Assembly (NCBI RefSeq): GCF_003671765.1
Contig: NZ_QPIB01000009.1
Coordinates: forward strand, 275,713-339,712
Direction: 5' to 3'
DNA length: 64,000 bases
Source of the DNA: Xenophilus sp. E41
GTDB taxonomy: Bacteria > Pseudomonadota > Gammaproteobacteria > Burkholderiales > Burkholderiaceae_C
Each line of letters starts with the position of its first letter. The stretch's first letter is position 1. Positions 36,677 through 45,683 of this stretch are shown piece by piece. The notes beneath the pieces are model-generated. The model worked only from the letters and a program-made list of their open reading frames with translations. It was not told the origin of the DNA and did no database searches. The position numbers and the translations under genes were made by a program.

Positions 36677-38230
36677 TCAGTGCAGCGTCGGCGCCTCGCC
36701 GGGCACTGCGGCGCCGGTGGCCAGGGCGACGATGTTTTCCTGCGTGATGGGCAGGCCGCTCGCGCCGCCCACCTCGCCGACCAGTCGGCCTTCGCGCATC
36801 ACGACCACGCGGTCGCACACGCCGACGATCTCGGGCAGCTCGCTGGAGATCACCAGCACCGCCATGCCGCGCCGCGCCAGCTCGTCGATGAGGCGGTAGA
36901 TCTCGCTCTTGGCGCCGATGTCCACGCCGCGCGTCGGCTCGTCGAGGATCAGCACGCGCGGGCCCACCTCGAGCAGGCGCGCGAGCAGCACCTTCTGCTG
37001 GTTGCCGCCCGAGAGCGCGCCCACGTTCACGCGCGGCGAGGCCACGCGGATCGACAGCTGGCGGATGGCGTCGATGGCGCGCTTGACGGCGCGCCGGCCG
37101 TCCATCACGCCGCCGGCCCTGGCGTCGCGCGGGCTCACCATCACGTTGATGTTGTCGCGCACCGAGAGGTCGAGGAACAGGCCGTTGCCCTTGCGGTCCT
37201 CGGTGAGGTAGAGGATGCCGTTGCGGATCGCGTCGCCGGGCTGGCGGATGTCGAGCCGGGGGCCGGCGCCGTTGAGCCGCACCTCGCCGGCCGTGGCTGG
37301 GTCGGCGCCGAAGACCAGGCGCGCGAGTTCGGTGCGGCCGGCGCCGACCAGGCCGGCCAGGCCCAGCACCTCGCCCGCATGCAGCTGGAAGCTGCAGCCG
37401 CGCACGCGCCGGCCGTCGGCCAGGTCGGTCACGGTGAGTGCCACCTCGCCCGTGTGCTGGCCGTGGTGCTCCTTGCGGTAGAAGCCCGAGAGGTCGCGCC
37501 CGACCATCATCTTCACGAGCTTGTCGCGCGAGAGCTCAGCGCGGCTCAGGGTGCCGACGTAGGTGCCGTCGCGCAGCACCGTCACCTCGTCGGCGAGCTC
37601 GTCGATCTCGTCCATGCGGTGGCTGATGTAGAGGATGGCCAGGCCTTCGGCGCGCAGGCGACGGATCAGGGCGAACAGGCGCTCCGTCTCGTGCGTCGAC
37701 AGCGGCGTGGTCGGCTCGTCCATGACCAGGATGCGGCAGTCGAACTGCACCGCCCGGGCGATCTCCACCAGCTGGCGCTGTGCGATCGAGAGTTGCGCCA
37801 CCGTGGTGTTCGGACCGAAGTCGGCGCCCAGGCGTTCCAGCGTGCCGGCGCACGCGGCCGCCATGCCGGCGCGGTCGACCGTCGGGCCCTTGGTCATCGG
37901 CCGGCCCATGAAGATGTTCTCGGCCACGCTCAGGTTGGGCGCCAGGCTCAGCTCCTGATAGATCACCGACACGCCGAGGTTCTTGGCGTCGATCGGGCCC
38001 TCGATGCGGGCCGGCTGGCCGCCGATGCGGATCTCGGCGCCGGGGTCGGGCAGGTAGGCGCCCGAGAGGATCTTCATCAGCGTCGACTTGCCCGCGCCGT
38101 TCTCGCCCATCAGCGCGTGGATCTGCCCCGCACGGGCGGTGAGCTGCACGTCCCGCAGCGCCTTCACGCCCGGGAAGGTCTTGGAGATGCCGCGCAGCTC
38201 GAGCAGCGGCGCCGCCGGGGTTTTATGCAT
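36677..38230 (-). CDS. sugar ABC transporter ATPase, double-domain RbsA/FrcA type
   Basis: A 517-residue protein with two tandem ATPase domains. The first has Walker [15 protein letters not shown] near residue 42, signature [14 protein letters not shown] and Walker [15 protein letters not shown]. The second has a degenerate Walker A ([14 protein letters not shown]) and [15 protein letters not shown] with [13 protein letters not shown]. This is the monosaccharide-import (MSD) architecture. The start overlaps the ROK regulator stop by eight bases, so it is translated from the same message; longer upstream frames are shadows of the regulator. Confidence 0.94.
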   Translation of the reverse strand: MHKTPAAPLLELRGISKTFPGVKALRDVQLTARAGQIHALMGENGAGKSTLMKILSGAYLPDPGAEIRIGGQPARIEGPIDAKNLGVSVIYQELSLAPNLSVAENIFMGRPMTKGPTVDRAGMAAACAGTLERLGADFGPNTTVAQLSIAQRQLVEIARAVQFDCRILVMDEPTTPLSTHETERLFALIRRLRAEGLAILYISHRMDEIDELADEVTVLRDGTYVGTLSRAELSRDKLVKMMVGRDLSGFYRKEHHGQHTGEVALTVTDLADGRRVRGCSFQLHAGEVLGLAGLVGAGRTELARLVFGADPATAGEVRLNGAGPRLDIRQPGDAIRNGILYLTEDRKGNGLFLDLSVRDNINVMVSPRDARAGGVMDGRRAVKRAIDAIRQLSIRVASPRVNVGALSGGNQQKVLLARLLEVGPRVLILDEPTRGVDIGAKSEIYRLIDELARRGMAVLVISSELPEIVGVCDRVVVMREGRLVGEVGGASGLPITQENIVALATGAAVPGEAPTLH

Positions 38231-39485
38231 GGAAGGACTCCCTGGGTCGGTGCGCGGGAACCCGCGCGGTGGAATGGCCGCGCAGCACGTCGGCGCGCGG
38301 CGAGAAGCTGAAGAACATCGGCAGGCTGGCCGCGCCGATCGCGCCGGCATCGGCCCCGAAGCTGCCGCGCAGCAGGCGCGGCACCTGGCGCGATTCGGGC
38401 GCGATGGCACGCAGGCCCTGTTCGGTGCGGGCGATCAGCGTGTCGATCAGGCCGGCGTCGATGTCGCAGTCGATCACCACCGCCGGCAGGTCGAGCACGG
38501 CGAGCGTGGCGCGCACGGCCGGCACCAGCGCGTCGACGCAGTCGTCGAGCCATTCGCGCACCTCGGGCCGACCCGAGGCGACCATCGCCTCCAGCTGCGG
38601 GTGCCCCACGACCGGCGTGCCGCCGTGGCGCAGGTGGCGCGTCAGCGCGTTGAGCGAGGCGCGCGAGAGCAGGATGTCCCACTTGCCGCCCTCGGGCGCG
38701 GGCGCCGAGGGCAGGGCGCTCGGCGGCACCGGCATCAGGCCCAGGTCGGCCGCATTGCCCGAGTGGCCGCGCAGGCTCTCGCCGCCCAGCACCGCGCCTG
38801 CCCCCAGCGCGGCACCGAGGTAGACGTACAGGAAATCGTTCTCCTTGCGGCCGACGCCGAAGAACAGCTCGGCGATGGCGGCCGCGCTGCCGTCGTTCTC
38901 CTGGAACACCGGCAGGTCCACCGCCTGGGCCAGGCGCTGGGCGAAATCGACCTCGTCCCAGATTCGGAAGTCGGCTTCCAGGTCGAGCTGCCGCAGCCAG
39001 CTGCCGAGGTTGTAGGGCTGCGCGAGGCCCACGCCGGCCAGCCGGCGGCGCTGCACGGGCGACAGCTCGGCCAGCACGCGCGCGATGTCGGCCTGCACCA
39101 GCGCCAGCGCCTCGTCGGGGTGGGGCAGCAGCTGGTCGTGCACTTCGCGGGCCAGGATGCGGCCCCCCAGGTCGATCAGCACGGTTTCGATGCTGGTGCG
39201 ATCCAGCCGCACGCCCACGCCGTAGGCGCCCTGCGGATTGATGCGGTACAGGCCGGCGGGCTGGCCCCGCTGGCCCTCGTGGCGGCGGCCGGCGCCCTCG
39301 ATCAGGCCCGACTCTTCCAGCGCCTGGACGATGCTGCCGGCCGCAGTGTTCGTCAGCTGCGCCCAGCGGGCCAGGTCGGCCTTCGACGCCTCGCCCGCAC
39401 GGCGCAGCCGCTGCAACAGCGAACGCTCGTTGTACTGGCGAAGGTTGACCGAGTTGGTGCCGCGGCCCGGACCGGTGGTTGACAA
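38223..39485 (-). CDS. ROK-family transcriptional regulator of the sugar operon
   Basis: A 420-residue protein. The N-terminal winged helix ([20 protein letters not shown], about residues 33-52) precedes a ROK sugar-kinase-like domain with the cofactor/sugar segments [20 protein letters not shown] and [10 protein letters not shown]. The canonical zinc-site Cys cluster of ROK proteins is not evident. The start codon is TTG at 39485, supported by AGGAG seven bases upstream; no ATG fits. As first gene of the operon with an operator-like palindrome 41 bases upstream, it likely represses its own operon until sugar binds, as FrcR does in rhizobia. Confidence 0.87.
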   Translation of the reverse strand: MSTTGPGRGTNSVNLRQYNERSLLQRLRRAGEASKADLARWAQLTNTAAGSIVQALEESGLIEGAGRRHEGQRGQPAGLYRINPQGAYGVGVRLDRTSIETVLIDLGGRILAREVHDQLLPHPDEALALVQADIARVLAELSPVQRRRLAGVGLAQPYNLGSWLRQLDLEADFRIWDEVDFAQRLAQAVDLPVFQENDGSAAAIAELFFGVGRKENDFLYVYLGAALGAGAVLGGESLRGHSGNAADLGLMPVPPSALPSAPAPEGGKWDILLSRASLNALTRHLRHGGTPVVGHPQLEAMVASGRPEVREWLDDCVDALVPAVRATLAVLDLPAVVIDCDIDAGLIDTLIARTEQGLRAIAPESRQVPRLLRGSFGADAGAIGAASLPMFFSFSPRADVLRGHSTARVPAHRPRESFHA

Positions 39486-39525
39486 GCGTGTCTCCTGAGC
39501 GGCGGCCCAGCCCGCCTATTAATTA

Positions 39526-39538
39526 ATTCAAGTTGAAT
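39526..39538 (-). promoter_or_regulatory. operator-like palindrome in the sugar-operon promoter
   Basis: ATTCAA-G-TTGAAT is a perfect inverted repeat in an AT-rich block (39518-39546) that stands out from the GC-rich surroundings. It lies just upstream of the ROK gene, so it is the best candidate for the ROK binding site and operon promoter. Confidence 0.5.
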
Positions 39539-39545
39539 AAAGTTT

Positions 39546-39772
39546 AGGGGGTCGACCGATACGCTCAATCGGGGGTTTTCCCGGAGCACTCGAAGGGGCT
39601 CCGAAGCCGCGGTTCCGAGCTGTTCGTTCCGGAAACGGGCGTGCGCAGCCAGCCGTGACCCAGCCGGAGCGCATGTCACTGGCGCCGGGGCGCTACGAGC
39701 CGGTGCTGGTGCCGGGCGCGTCGGGCAGGCCGGCGTGGCGGCCGCTCGCCGGATCGCCCGGGCGACGGCCGC
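39546..39772. other. intergenic region
   Basis: No believable gene or site is visible between the sugar-operon promoter and the end of the aminotransferase gene. Frames here lack family-like sequence. Confidence 0.5.
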
Positions 39773-40978
39773 TCAGGGCGTCTCGCCGAAAAAGTGCATG
39801 GCGGCGTCCACGCCGCTGCCCGCCAGTGCCACGCCCTGGAGCCGCAACCCCATCTCCACCCCCCGCGACCATGGCGATCAGGGTAAGGTCGTTGCTGTCG
39901 CCCAGATGCCCCATGCGGAACATGCGGCCCTTGAGCTTGCCGAGGCCCGTGCCCAGGGACAGGTCGAAGCGGGCATGGATCAGGCGGCGCAACGCGTCCG
40001 CGTCCACGCCCGCCGGCGTGATCACGCCGGTCAACACCGGCGAGTGGCAGCGCGCGTCGGCGCATTGGATGGGAAGTCCCCAGGCGTCGACGGCTGCCCG
40101 CACGCCCGCGGCCCATCGCTGGTGGCGTGCGAACACGCGCTCCAGGCCCTCGGCCTCCAGCATCTCGATGGCCTCGGCCAATGCGTAGAGCAGGTTGGTG
40201 TTGGGCGTGGACGGCCAGTAGCCGGTGGCGTTCATTGCCACGATCTCTTCCCAGTCCCAGTACGCGCGCGGCAGGCGGGCGGTGCGCGAGGCCGTCAGTG
40301 CCTTCTCCGACAGGGCATTGAAGCTGATGCCCGGTGGCAGCATCAGGCCCTTCTGCGAGCCGCTCACCGTGACGTCGACACCCCACTCGTCGTGCCGGTA
40401 GTCGGCGCAGGCCAGGCCCGAGATGGTGTCGACGATCAGCAGTGCGGGATGGCCCGCGGCATCGATGGCATCGCGCACCGCGCGGATGTCGGAGGTCACG
40501 CCGGTCGAGGTCTCGTTGTGCACCACGCACACCGCGCGGATGTCGCCGCGGGTGTCCGCGCGCAGCCGGGCCTCGATGTGGTCGGCATCGACCCCGTGGC
40601 GCCAGTGGCCGGCCTCCGGCAGCAGTGGATCGGCGTGGGGCGTGGCGACCAATTCGGCATCCAGGCCGAGGCGGGTGGCCACAGCGACGCGAAATGCCCG
40701 GTCTCGTACATCAGCACCTTGTCGCCCGCACTGAGCGTGTTGCACAGCGCCGCCTCCCAGGCGCCCGTGCCCGAGGCCGGGTAGATGACGACCGGCTGCC
40801 GGGTCCTGAAGATCCGCTGCATGCCCTCGATCACCTGGCGGCCCAGCCGGGCGAACTCGGGGCCGCGGTGGTCGATCGTCGGCAGGCTCATCGCGCGCAG
40901 CAGCCGGTCGGGCACCGGGCTCGGCCCGGGGATCTGCAGGAAGTGGTGGCCGGTGGGGTGTGAATCGAGGGTGAGCAT
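39773..40978 (-). pseudogene. class V aminotransferase (serine/alanine-glyoxylate type), two frameshifts
   Basis: Read with two corrections this is a 401-residue PLP enzyme of the SGAT/AGXT family. The start has FLQIPGPSPVPDRLLRAM and PTIDHRGPEFARLG, and the PLP lysine is in VSGSQKGLMLPPG. The tail is AGVEMGLRLQG, ending HFFGETP. The first frame runs from 40978 to about 40679 (after TGG of FASLW), where at least one base is missing. The middle frame runs to about 39860, where a run of six C (39859-39864) has one base too many; the last frame then ends at 39773. The net shift is zero. Either sequencing error or a decayed gene. It sits in one group with the FAD oxidoreductase and TctC genes. 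Confidence 0.85.
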
Positions 40979-41023
40979 CGCTGGCGGTCGGCGGCGGCGT
41001 TTGCAAGAAGAGGGCGTTGGAGG

Positions 41024-42427
41024 TCAGCGCGTCATGCGACGCGACAGCGTCTCTTGCGGCAGGTAGGCGCCGGCCTCGCGCAGGCGCGTCACCAGCGCTT
41101 CCGTGTCGAGGTCGCAGGCGGGCTGCCCGGTGGCGAGCGACTGCGCGGCCGCGGTGGCGGCGGCCTGGCCCATCATGTACGCGGCCGACTGCGCCCGGAT
41201 CGATCCGTGCACCTTGGTGTCGCTCGAATGGCAGCGGCCCGCGACCCAGAGGTTCTGCGACCCCCTGGGCACCAGGATGCTGTAGGGGATCCCGACGCTG
41301 CCGCCAAGCCCGAGGTTGTCCTTGCCGTGGAAGTCCTGCAGGAAACGCTCGTACTCCGCCCTGGAGGTGTTGGTCGGATGCACGTCGGTCGGCCGGTTGT
41401 AGACGGCGATCTGGTCCGGAAACTGCCGGCGCCGACGGAAGTCCTCGATGGTCAGTTCGAACTCGCCGACGATGCGGCGCGAGTCCCGCACGCCCATCAC
41501 CGGGGCGGTGCTCAGCAGCTCGATCTCTTCGCACCCCGGCACGTAGCGGCGGTAGAACTCGGCGTACTCCACCGCGAGCTTGCGGCCGTGCACCATGCCG
41601 TCGCTCAGGCTGCGAACCGACAGCGGGTCGAGCCCGAACACGTGGCCCGCGTTCAGCGTGGCGCTGCGCGGGCCGATCTTGTTCATGCCCGGAAAGAAGC
41701 GGTCTTCCTGCGAGAAGAAGCCGTCCTCGATGCCCTGCGGCACCAGCTCCTTGCGCACGCGTTCCTTGACCGCATCCACGCCGCGCCAGTCCTCCCCGTA
41801 GGCGGAGTCGTCCCAGTTCATCGCGCCGACGAGCGAACACAGCGTGGACGGGGCGACCGAATCGGTGTCGCGCAGCACCACCTTGCATTGCGCGCCGGTC
41901 ATGGCCGCCAGCGCGGCGTCGCCCGTGGCGTCGACGAAGGCCCGGGCCCGGACGTACTCCAGGCCTTCCACGCTGGACAGGATCACGCCCTCGACCCGGC
42001 CGTCGACGAACTCCGCGTCGGCCACGCGTGAGAAGAAGCGCAGCTCCACCCCGGCCTGGATCGCGAAGTCGTCCAGGATGCGCTTGAGCGCCTCCGGCTT
42101 GAACGGCACCCACCGGTTGAGCTGCGCATTCAGGAACTCGGGCACCACGTGCGGGCCGAAGGCCTTCTCCTTCCACATGCGCTCCAGCAGCTCCCGCATG
42201 AAGCCGCCGGCCAGCATGCGTTCGCCGTCCGACACGGGCCCGAAGGACGCGACCAGGCCCGAGGTGCCCATGCCGCCCAGGCAGCCGGTGGCTTCGACCA
42301 GGAGGGTGCGCAGGCCCAGGCGCGCGCCGCAGATGGCGGCCGCGCTGCCGGCGGGGCCGCCGCCTGCCACCACCAGGTCGTAGATGGCGCCAGCGCGGAT
42401 GCTTCGTTGGTAGCTGAATGTGCTCAT
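41024..42427 (-). CDS. FAD-dependent oxidoreductase (FAD_oxidored family)
   Basis: A 467-residue flavoprotein. The N-terminal Rossmann motif is YDLVVAGGGPAGSAAAICGA, followed by LLVEATGCLGGMGTSGLV, which marks the PF12831-type family. ARAFVDATGDAALAAMTGAQ and the C-terminal NLWVAGRCHSSDTKVHGSIR complete the FAD site. Members oxidise hydroxy- or amino-acid-like substrates or act on unsaturated acids. It lies 45 bases upstream of the aminotransferase and 34 bases downstream of a TctC-type binding protein, so uptake, oxidation and transamination of one organic acid or amine is plausible. The start at 42427 (MSTFSY) was chosen over 42448. Confidence 0.88.
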   Translation of the reverse strand: MSTFSYQRSIRAGAIYDLVVAGGGPAGSAAAICGARLGLRTLLVEATGCLGGMGTSGLVASFGPVSDGERMLAGGFMRELLERMWKEKAFGPHVVPEFLNAQLNRWVPFKPEALKRILDDFAIQAGVELRFFSRVADAEFVDGRVEGVILSSVEGLEYVRARAFVDATGDAALAAMTGAQCKVVLRDTDSVAPSTLCSLVGAMNWDDSAYGEDWRGVDAVKERVRKELVPQGIEDGFFSQEDRFFPGMNKIGPRSATLNAGHVFGLDPLSVRSLSDGMVHGRKLAVEYAEFYRRYVPGCEEIELLSTAPVMGVRDSRRIVGEFELTIEDFRRRRQFPDQIAVYNRPTDVHPTNTSRAEYERFLQDFHGKDNLGLGGSVGIPYSILVPRGSQNLWVAGRCHSSDTKVHGSIRAQSAAYMMGQAAATAAAQSLATGQPACDLDTEALVTRLREAGAYLPQETLSRRMTR

Positions 42428-42461
42428 GGATCGGGGTTGCGGAAACAAGGGGGCGTGGCGG

Positions 42462-43448
42462 CTACTTCGCGGACACGGGCTGCGTGACCCTGGCGAAGCG
42501 CTGGATCTCGTCGCGGATGAAACGGCCGAATTCCTGCGGCGGCTGGGTCGCCACTTCGAACCCCATGTCGGCCATCAGGCGGGCGACCTGCTCGTCCTTC
42601 AGCAGCGCCACGACGTCCGAGGAGATCTTCCCGGCCACCGCGGATGGAATGCCGGCGGGGCCGCACAGCCCCGCCCAGTTGACGACCTCGTAGCCGGGGT
42701 AGGTCTCGGCGATGGCCGGCCAGTCGGGGTAGAGCGGGCTTCTCCTGGCGCTGGTCACGCCCAGCACCTTGAGCTGTCCTGCCTTGACGAAGGGCTCGGC
42801 CGAGCTGGCCACGGCAAAGCCCATCGGAATCAGGCCGCCCACCATGTCGGTGTACAGCTTGGCGGCGCCGTTGTAGGGCACGTGCAGCAGGTCGATGCCC
42901 GCTGCGTTGCACAGCAGTTCTCCGGCGAGCTGCGCCGCCGTACCGATGCCGTTCGATCCGAACGAGAGCTTGCCCGGCTGGCTCTTCGCCAGCGCGACCA
43001 GTTCCCGGATGTCGTTGGCCGGCAGCGACCTGGCGCCCACGAGCACCGTGGTGTAGTAGCCCAGCCGCGCCAGCGGGGTGAAGTCCTTGACGGCGTCGTA
43101 GGGCAGGTCGTTGCGCTGCACGGCGTTGATGCTCAGCGAGCTGCCCAGCAGGCCGAAAGTGTGGCCGTCGGGATTGGCGCGGGCCAGCGCCGTGCTGCCG
43201 ATCACCACGCCACCGCCCGGCCGGTTCTCGACGATGACCGAACGCTTCCATTGCGCCTCCAGGCGCTCGGCCAGCACGCGCGCCAGCCGGTCCGCGGCAC
43301 CGCCGGCGGTCTGGGGCACGATCATGTGCACGGTTCGTCCGGGGTAGCTCTGCCCCCATGCAGTCAGGGCCGGCGCGAGGCCTGCCAGCCCCAGGGCCTG
43401 CAGGGCCAGCCGGCGCGATGGCAGCGTCGCGCGACAGCTCGCTTTCAT
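42462..43448 (-). CDS. Bug/TctC family periplasmic solute-binding protein
   Basis: A 328-residue tripartite-tricarboxylate-type binding protein. It has a twin-Arg-containing signal region (SRRLALQALGLAGLAPALTA), then YPGRTVHMIVPQTAGGAADR and the family segment VIVENRPGGGVVIGSTALAR. Bug proteins are greatly expanded in Burkholderiales and bind carboxylates or small amides; no TctAB membrane partner is in the window. AAGGAGACATCC precedes the ATG. It is the first gene of the leftward group under the divergent LysR regulator. Confidence 0.92.
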   Translation of the reverse strand: MKASCRATLPSRRLALQALGLAGLAPALTAWGQSYPGRTVHMIVPQTAGGAADRLARVLAERLEAQWKRSVIVENRPGGGVVIGSTALARANPDGHTFGLLGSSLSINAVQRNDLPYDAVKDFTPLARLGYYTTVLVGARSLPANDIRELVALAKSQPGKLSFGSNGIGTAAQLAGELLCNAAGIDLLHVPYNGAAKLYTDMVGGLIPMGFAVASSAEPFVKAGQLKVLGVTSARRSPLYPDWPAIAETYPGYEVVNWAGLCGPAGIPSAVAGKISSDVVALLKDEQVARLMADMGFEVATQPPQEFGRFIRDEIQRFARVTQPVSAK

Positions 43449-43535
43449 GGATGTCTCCTTCGTTCTTGTCGATGCAACGCCCAAATTCTTGGCTGCGGGC
43501 CGCCATCGATCAATTGAAAAGAACACCGTATCCCT

Positions 43536-43548
43536 TAACCTTTGGTTA
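43536..43548. promoter_or_regulatory. LysR-type box between lysR and tctC
   Basis: TAACC-TTT-GGTTA is a perfect inverted repeat with the T-N11-A form that LysR regulators bind. It lies 24 bases before the lysR start and 88 bases before the TctC start, in the divergent promoter region, so it fits autoregulation and control of the leftward operon. Confidence 0.65.
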
Positions 43549-43571
43549 TACGCAAAGAAGGTGGTGAATCG

Positions 43572-44462
43572 ATGAACCTGAGGCACATGGAAGTCTTCCG
43601 GGCCGTGATGCTCACCGGCAGCATCAGCGGCGCGGCGGAAATCCTGCACGTCTCCCAACCGGCCGTGAGCAAGCTGCTGGCCCATGCCGCGCGGCAGAGC
43701 CAGCTGGTCCTGTTCGAGCGCATCAAGGGGCGGCTGGTGCCCACGCCCGAGGCGCAGCAGCTGTACGAGGAGGTGGAGAAGCTCTGGCGAGGCGTCGAGC
43801 GCGTGCGCGACGTCACGCGTGGCCTGGGGGATCCGAACTCAGGCGTGTTGCGGCTCGCCGTCTCCGCGAGCCTGGGCACGCACCTGGTGCCGCGGGCCGT
43901 CGCCTTGCTCTACGAGCGACACGAGCACGTCAAGGTCAGCATGGAGATCCTGATCGCGCCCATCATGGTGGAGGCGCTGCTCGACCAGAGCGCACATCTG
44001 GGCATCGCCATGCAGCCCATCGACCACCCCAACCTGTCGGCGGTGCGCAGCTACGCCTGCGGCCTCGCGTGCGTGATGCGCAAGGACCACCGCCTGGCCG
44101 CGAAGCGCGAGATCGTTGCGCGCGACCTCGGCGGCGAACGGGTCATTTCCTCGCCGGCCGCCACGCCTTACGGCCAGAGCCTGCGCCGTGCCTACGGGGC
44201 CGCGGCGCGCTCCGCCAAGCTCGACATCGAGGTGCGCTCGGCAGCCAGTGCCTGCTGGTTCGCGCAGGCGGGGGCGGGCATCGCGGTCGTCGACCGCGCC
44301 GCGGTGGCCGGACATTCCTTTGGCGACCTGGTGGTGCGGCCGTTCCGGTGCAAGGAGTCGCTCGAAGTGCGCATCCTGCGCAATGCGTACCGGCCTCTGT
44401 CCGTGCTGCAGCGGAGCTTCTGCGATGCCTTCGAACAGGCCTGGTCGGAAAGCCTGGGCTAG
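43572..44462 (+). CDS. LysR-family transcriptional regulator
   Basis: A 296-residue LTTR. The N-terminal helix-turn-helix is FRAVMLTGSISGAAEILHVS followed by QPAVSKLLAHA, and a two-lobed effector domain follows. It is divergent from the TctC/FAD oxidoreductase/aminotransferase group and most likely activates it in response to the substrate. The start at 43572 is chosen for MNLRHMEVFRAV, the standard LysR opening. Confidence 0.93.
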   Translation: MNLRHMEVFRAVMLTGSISGAAEILHVSQPAVSKLLAHAARQSQLVLFERIKGRLVPTPEAQQLYEEVEKLWRGVERVRDVTRGLGDPNSGVLRLAVSASLGTHLVPRAVALLYERHEHVKVSMEILIAPIMVEALLDQSAHLGIAMQPIDHPNLSAVRSYACGLACVMRKDHRLAAKREIVARDLGGERVISSPAATPYGQSLRRAYGAAARSAKLDIEVRSAASACWFAQAGAGIAVVDRAAVAGHSFGDLVVRPFRCKESLEVRILRNAYRPLSVLQRSFCDAFEQAWSESLG

Positions 44463-44474
44463 CGCCGCGCGCTT

Positions 44475-44960
44475 TCACGCCGCACTGGCCTCATCCTGCT
44501 GCGCCGACGGCTCGGCCGACCGTTCGGTCTTGATGAAGCTGATCTTGCCGTTGGGCTCCAGCACGGCCCACTCGACCTCCGACAGCTGCGCGATGCCCGC
44601 CAGGCGCATCTCGGACTGGATCTCCCCGATCGTCAGGCGGTCGCGCTTCAGGCTGTGCTGCAGCACCTCGCCATGGCGCACGATCACGCGCGGTTCGCCT
44701 TCGAGCAGGCGGGCCGCGCGCGGCGAGAGATACGAGAACCAACTGAGCACCAGCCCCCAGAACGCGAAGGTGCAGATCGCGAGGGTCGCCCCGGTGATGC
44801 TGAAGTCGTTCTGCGTGATGCCCTGCTGGATCAGGTCGCCGATCACGACCATGACGATGAACTCGAAGGGCGTCATCTGGCCCAGCTCGCGCTTGCCCAG
44901 CACCCGCACCAGCAGGTACACGATCGCGAACATGACGGTGGCGCGCAGGACGATTTCCAT
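44475..44960 (-). CDS. DUF421 (YetF-like) membrane protein
   Basis: A 161-residue protein. Three hydrophobic helices occupy the first 75 residues, with the family mark LVRVLGKRELGQMTPFEFIV and GDLIQQGITQNDFS. A cytosolic domain follows with PRVIVRHGEVLQHSLKRDRL. The function of DUF421 proteins is unclear; some relate to envelope stress or spore coats. The ATG overlaps the stop of the upstream hypothetical gene (TGATG), so the two are translationally coupled. Confidence 0.85.
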   Translation of the reverse strand: MEIVLRATVMFAIVYLLVRVLGKRELGQMTPFEFIVMVVIGDLIQQGITQNDFSITGATLAICTFAFWGLVLSWFSYLSPRAARLLEGEPRVIVRHGEVLQHSLKRDRLTIGEIQSEMRLAGIAQLSEVEWAVLEPNGKISFIKTERSAEPSAQQDEASAA

Positions 44961-45493
44961 CAGAAGAGCACCTTCATCGAGCGATGCATCGCCGCCAGCG
45001 GCCGGCCTGCATCCTTGAGCCGGATCTCGCCTTCCACATGGCCGAAGAGGCGCGGGTTGATCTGGGCCGAGATCTTGATCAGCGCATCCTGCCCGGGCTT
45101 CAGGGGGCCGAACTGGAAGGTGAAGTTGCTGTCCTCGCCCGACTCCTTCTCGGGCGTGGGCACCATGCCGTTCACGGTGATGTTCTGCCACAGGCTGGGT
45201 GCGATCTCCAGTTCGAGGCGCTCGACCGGCTGCCGTGCATGGACGTGCACGAGCATCTCGAAGAAGTCGCCGGTGCGGATGACCGCCGGCATCTCCACAC
45301 GCATGCTGGCCGCCTCGCCCTCGGTCGTGCGCGCCTCGAGCCCGGCATGGCCCAGCCATCCCGACAGCCCCAGCACCAACAGCAGCCCGAGCACGATGAC
45401 GGACAGGGGGCTCGCGTGGCGGTCGTACCACTTCGACTTCAGGTGGTCTTCCTGCAATCCGTGCGGCAGGGGGATGTCGTTGGGCGCTTTCAT
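44960..45493 (-). CDS. hypothetical membrane-anchored protein, coupled to DUF421
   Basis: A 177-residue protein I do not recognise. A short basic cytosolic part (about 30 residues) is followed by one helix (SPLSVIVLGLLLVLGLSGWL) and then a soluble beta-rich domain without Cys. It shares an overlapping stop/start with the DUF421 gene, so they probably form a complex. Members of this pairing may occur elsewhere in Comamonadaceae, but I cannot confirm that. ATG at 45493 (MKAPNDIPLPHG) was chosen over the longer frame. Confidence 0.72.
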   Translation of the reverse strand: MKAPNDIPLPHGLQEDHLKSKWYDRHASPLSVIVLGLLLVLGLSGWLGHAGLEARTTEGEAASMRVEMPAVIRTGDFFEMLVHVHARQPVERLELEIAPSLWQNITVNGMVPTPEKESGEDSNFTFQFGPLKPGQDALIKISAQINPRLFGHVEGEIRLKDAGRPLAAMHRSMKVLF

Positions 45494-45683
45494 GTCGTGG
45501 AGGCGGCAATCGCTGCTGTGCCGCGCACGCCCGCACGGTGGCAGGCTCCGGCGCCGCATTTAGGCAGGCTTCGACGCTCGCGCGGGCGCCGCGGTCGGCC
45601 TGTAGGAGCGGCTTGCGGCCAGCGGTCGGACCTCACCGTTTGCTCTCCGCACCGTCGCCCGTTCGCGGGTACGATGGCCCGGC

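Noticed and set aside
33645-36818. 1057-codon minus-strand frame covering kinase, binding protein and permease
   Set aside because: Only its last 308 codons (from 34571) are real kinase; the rest is out-of-frame translation of the neighbouring genes.
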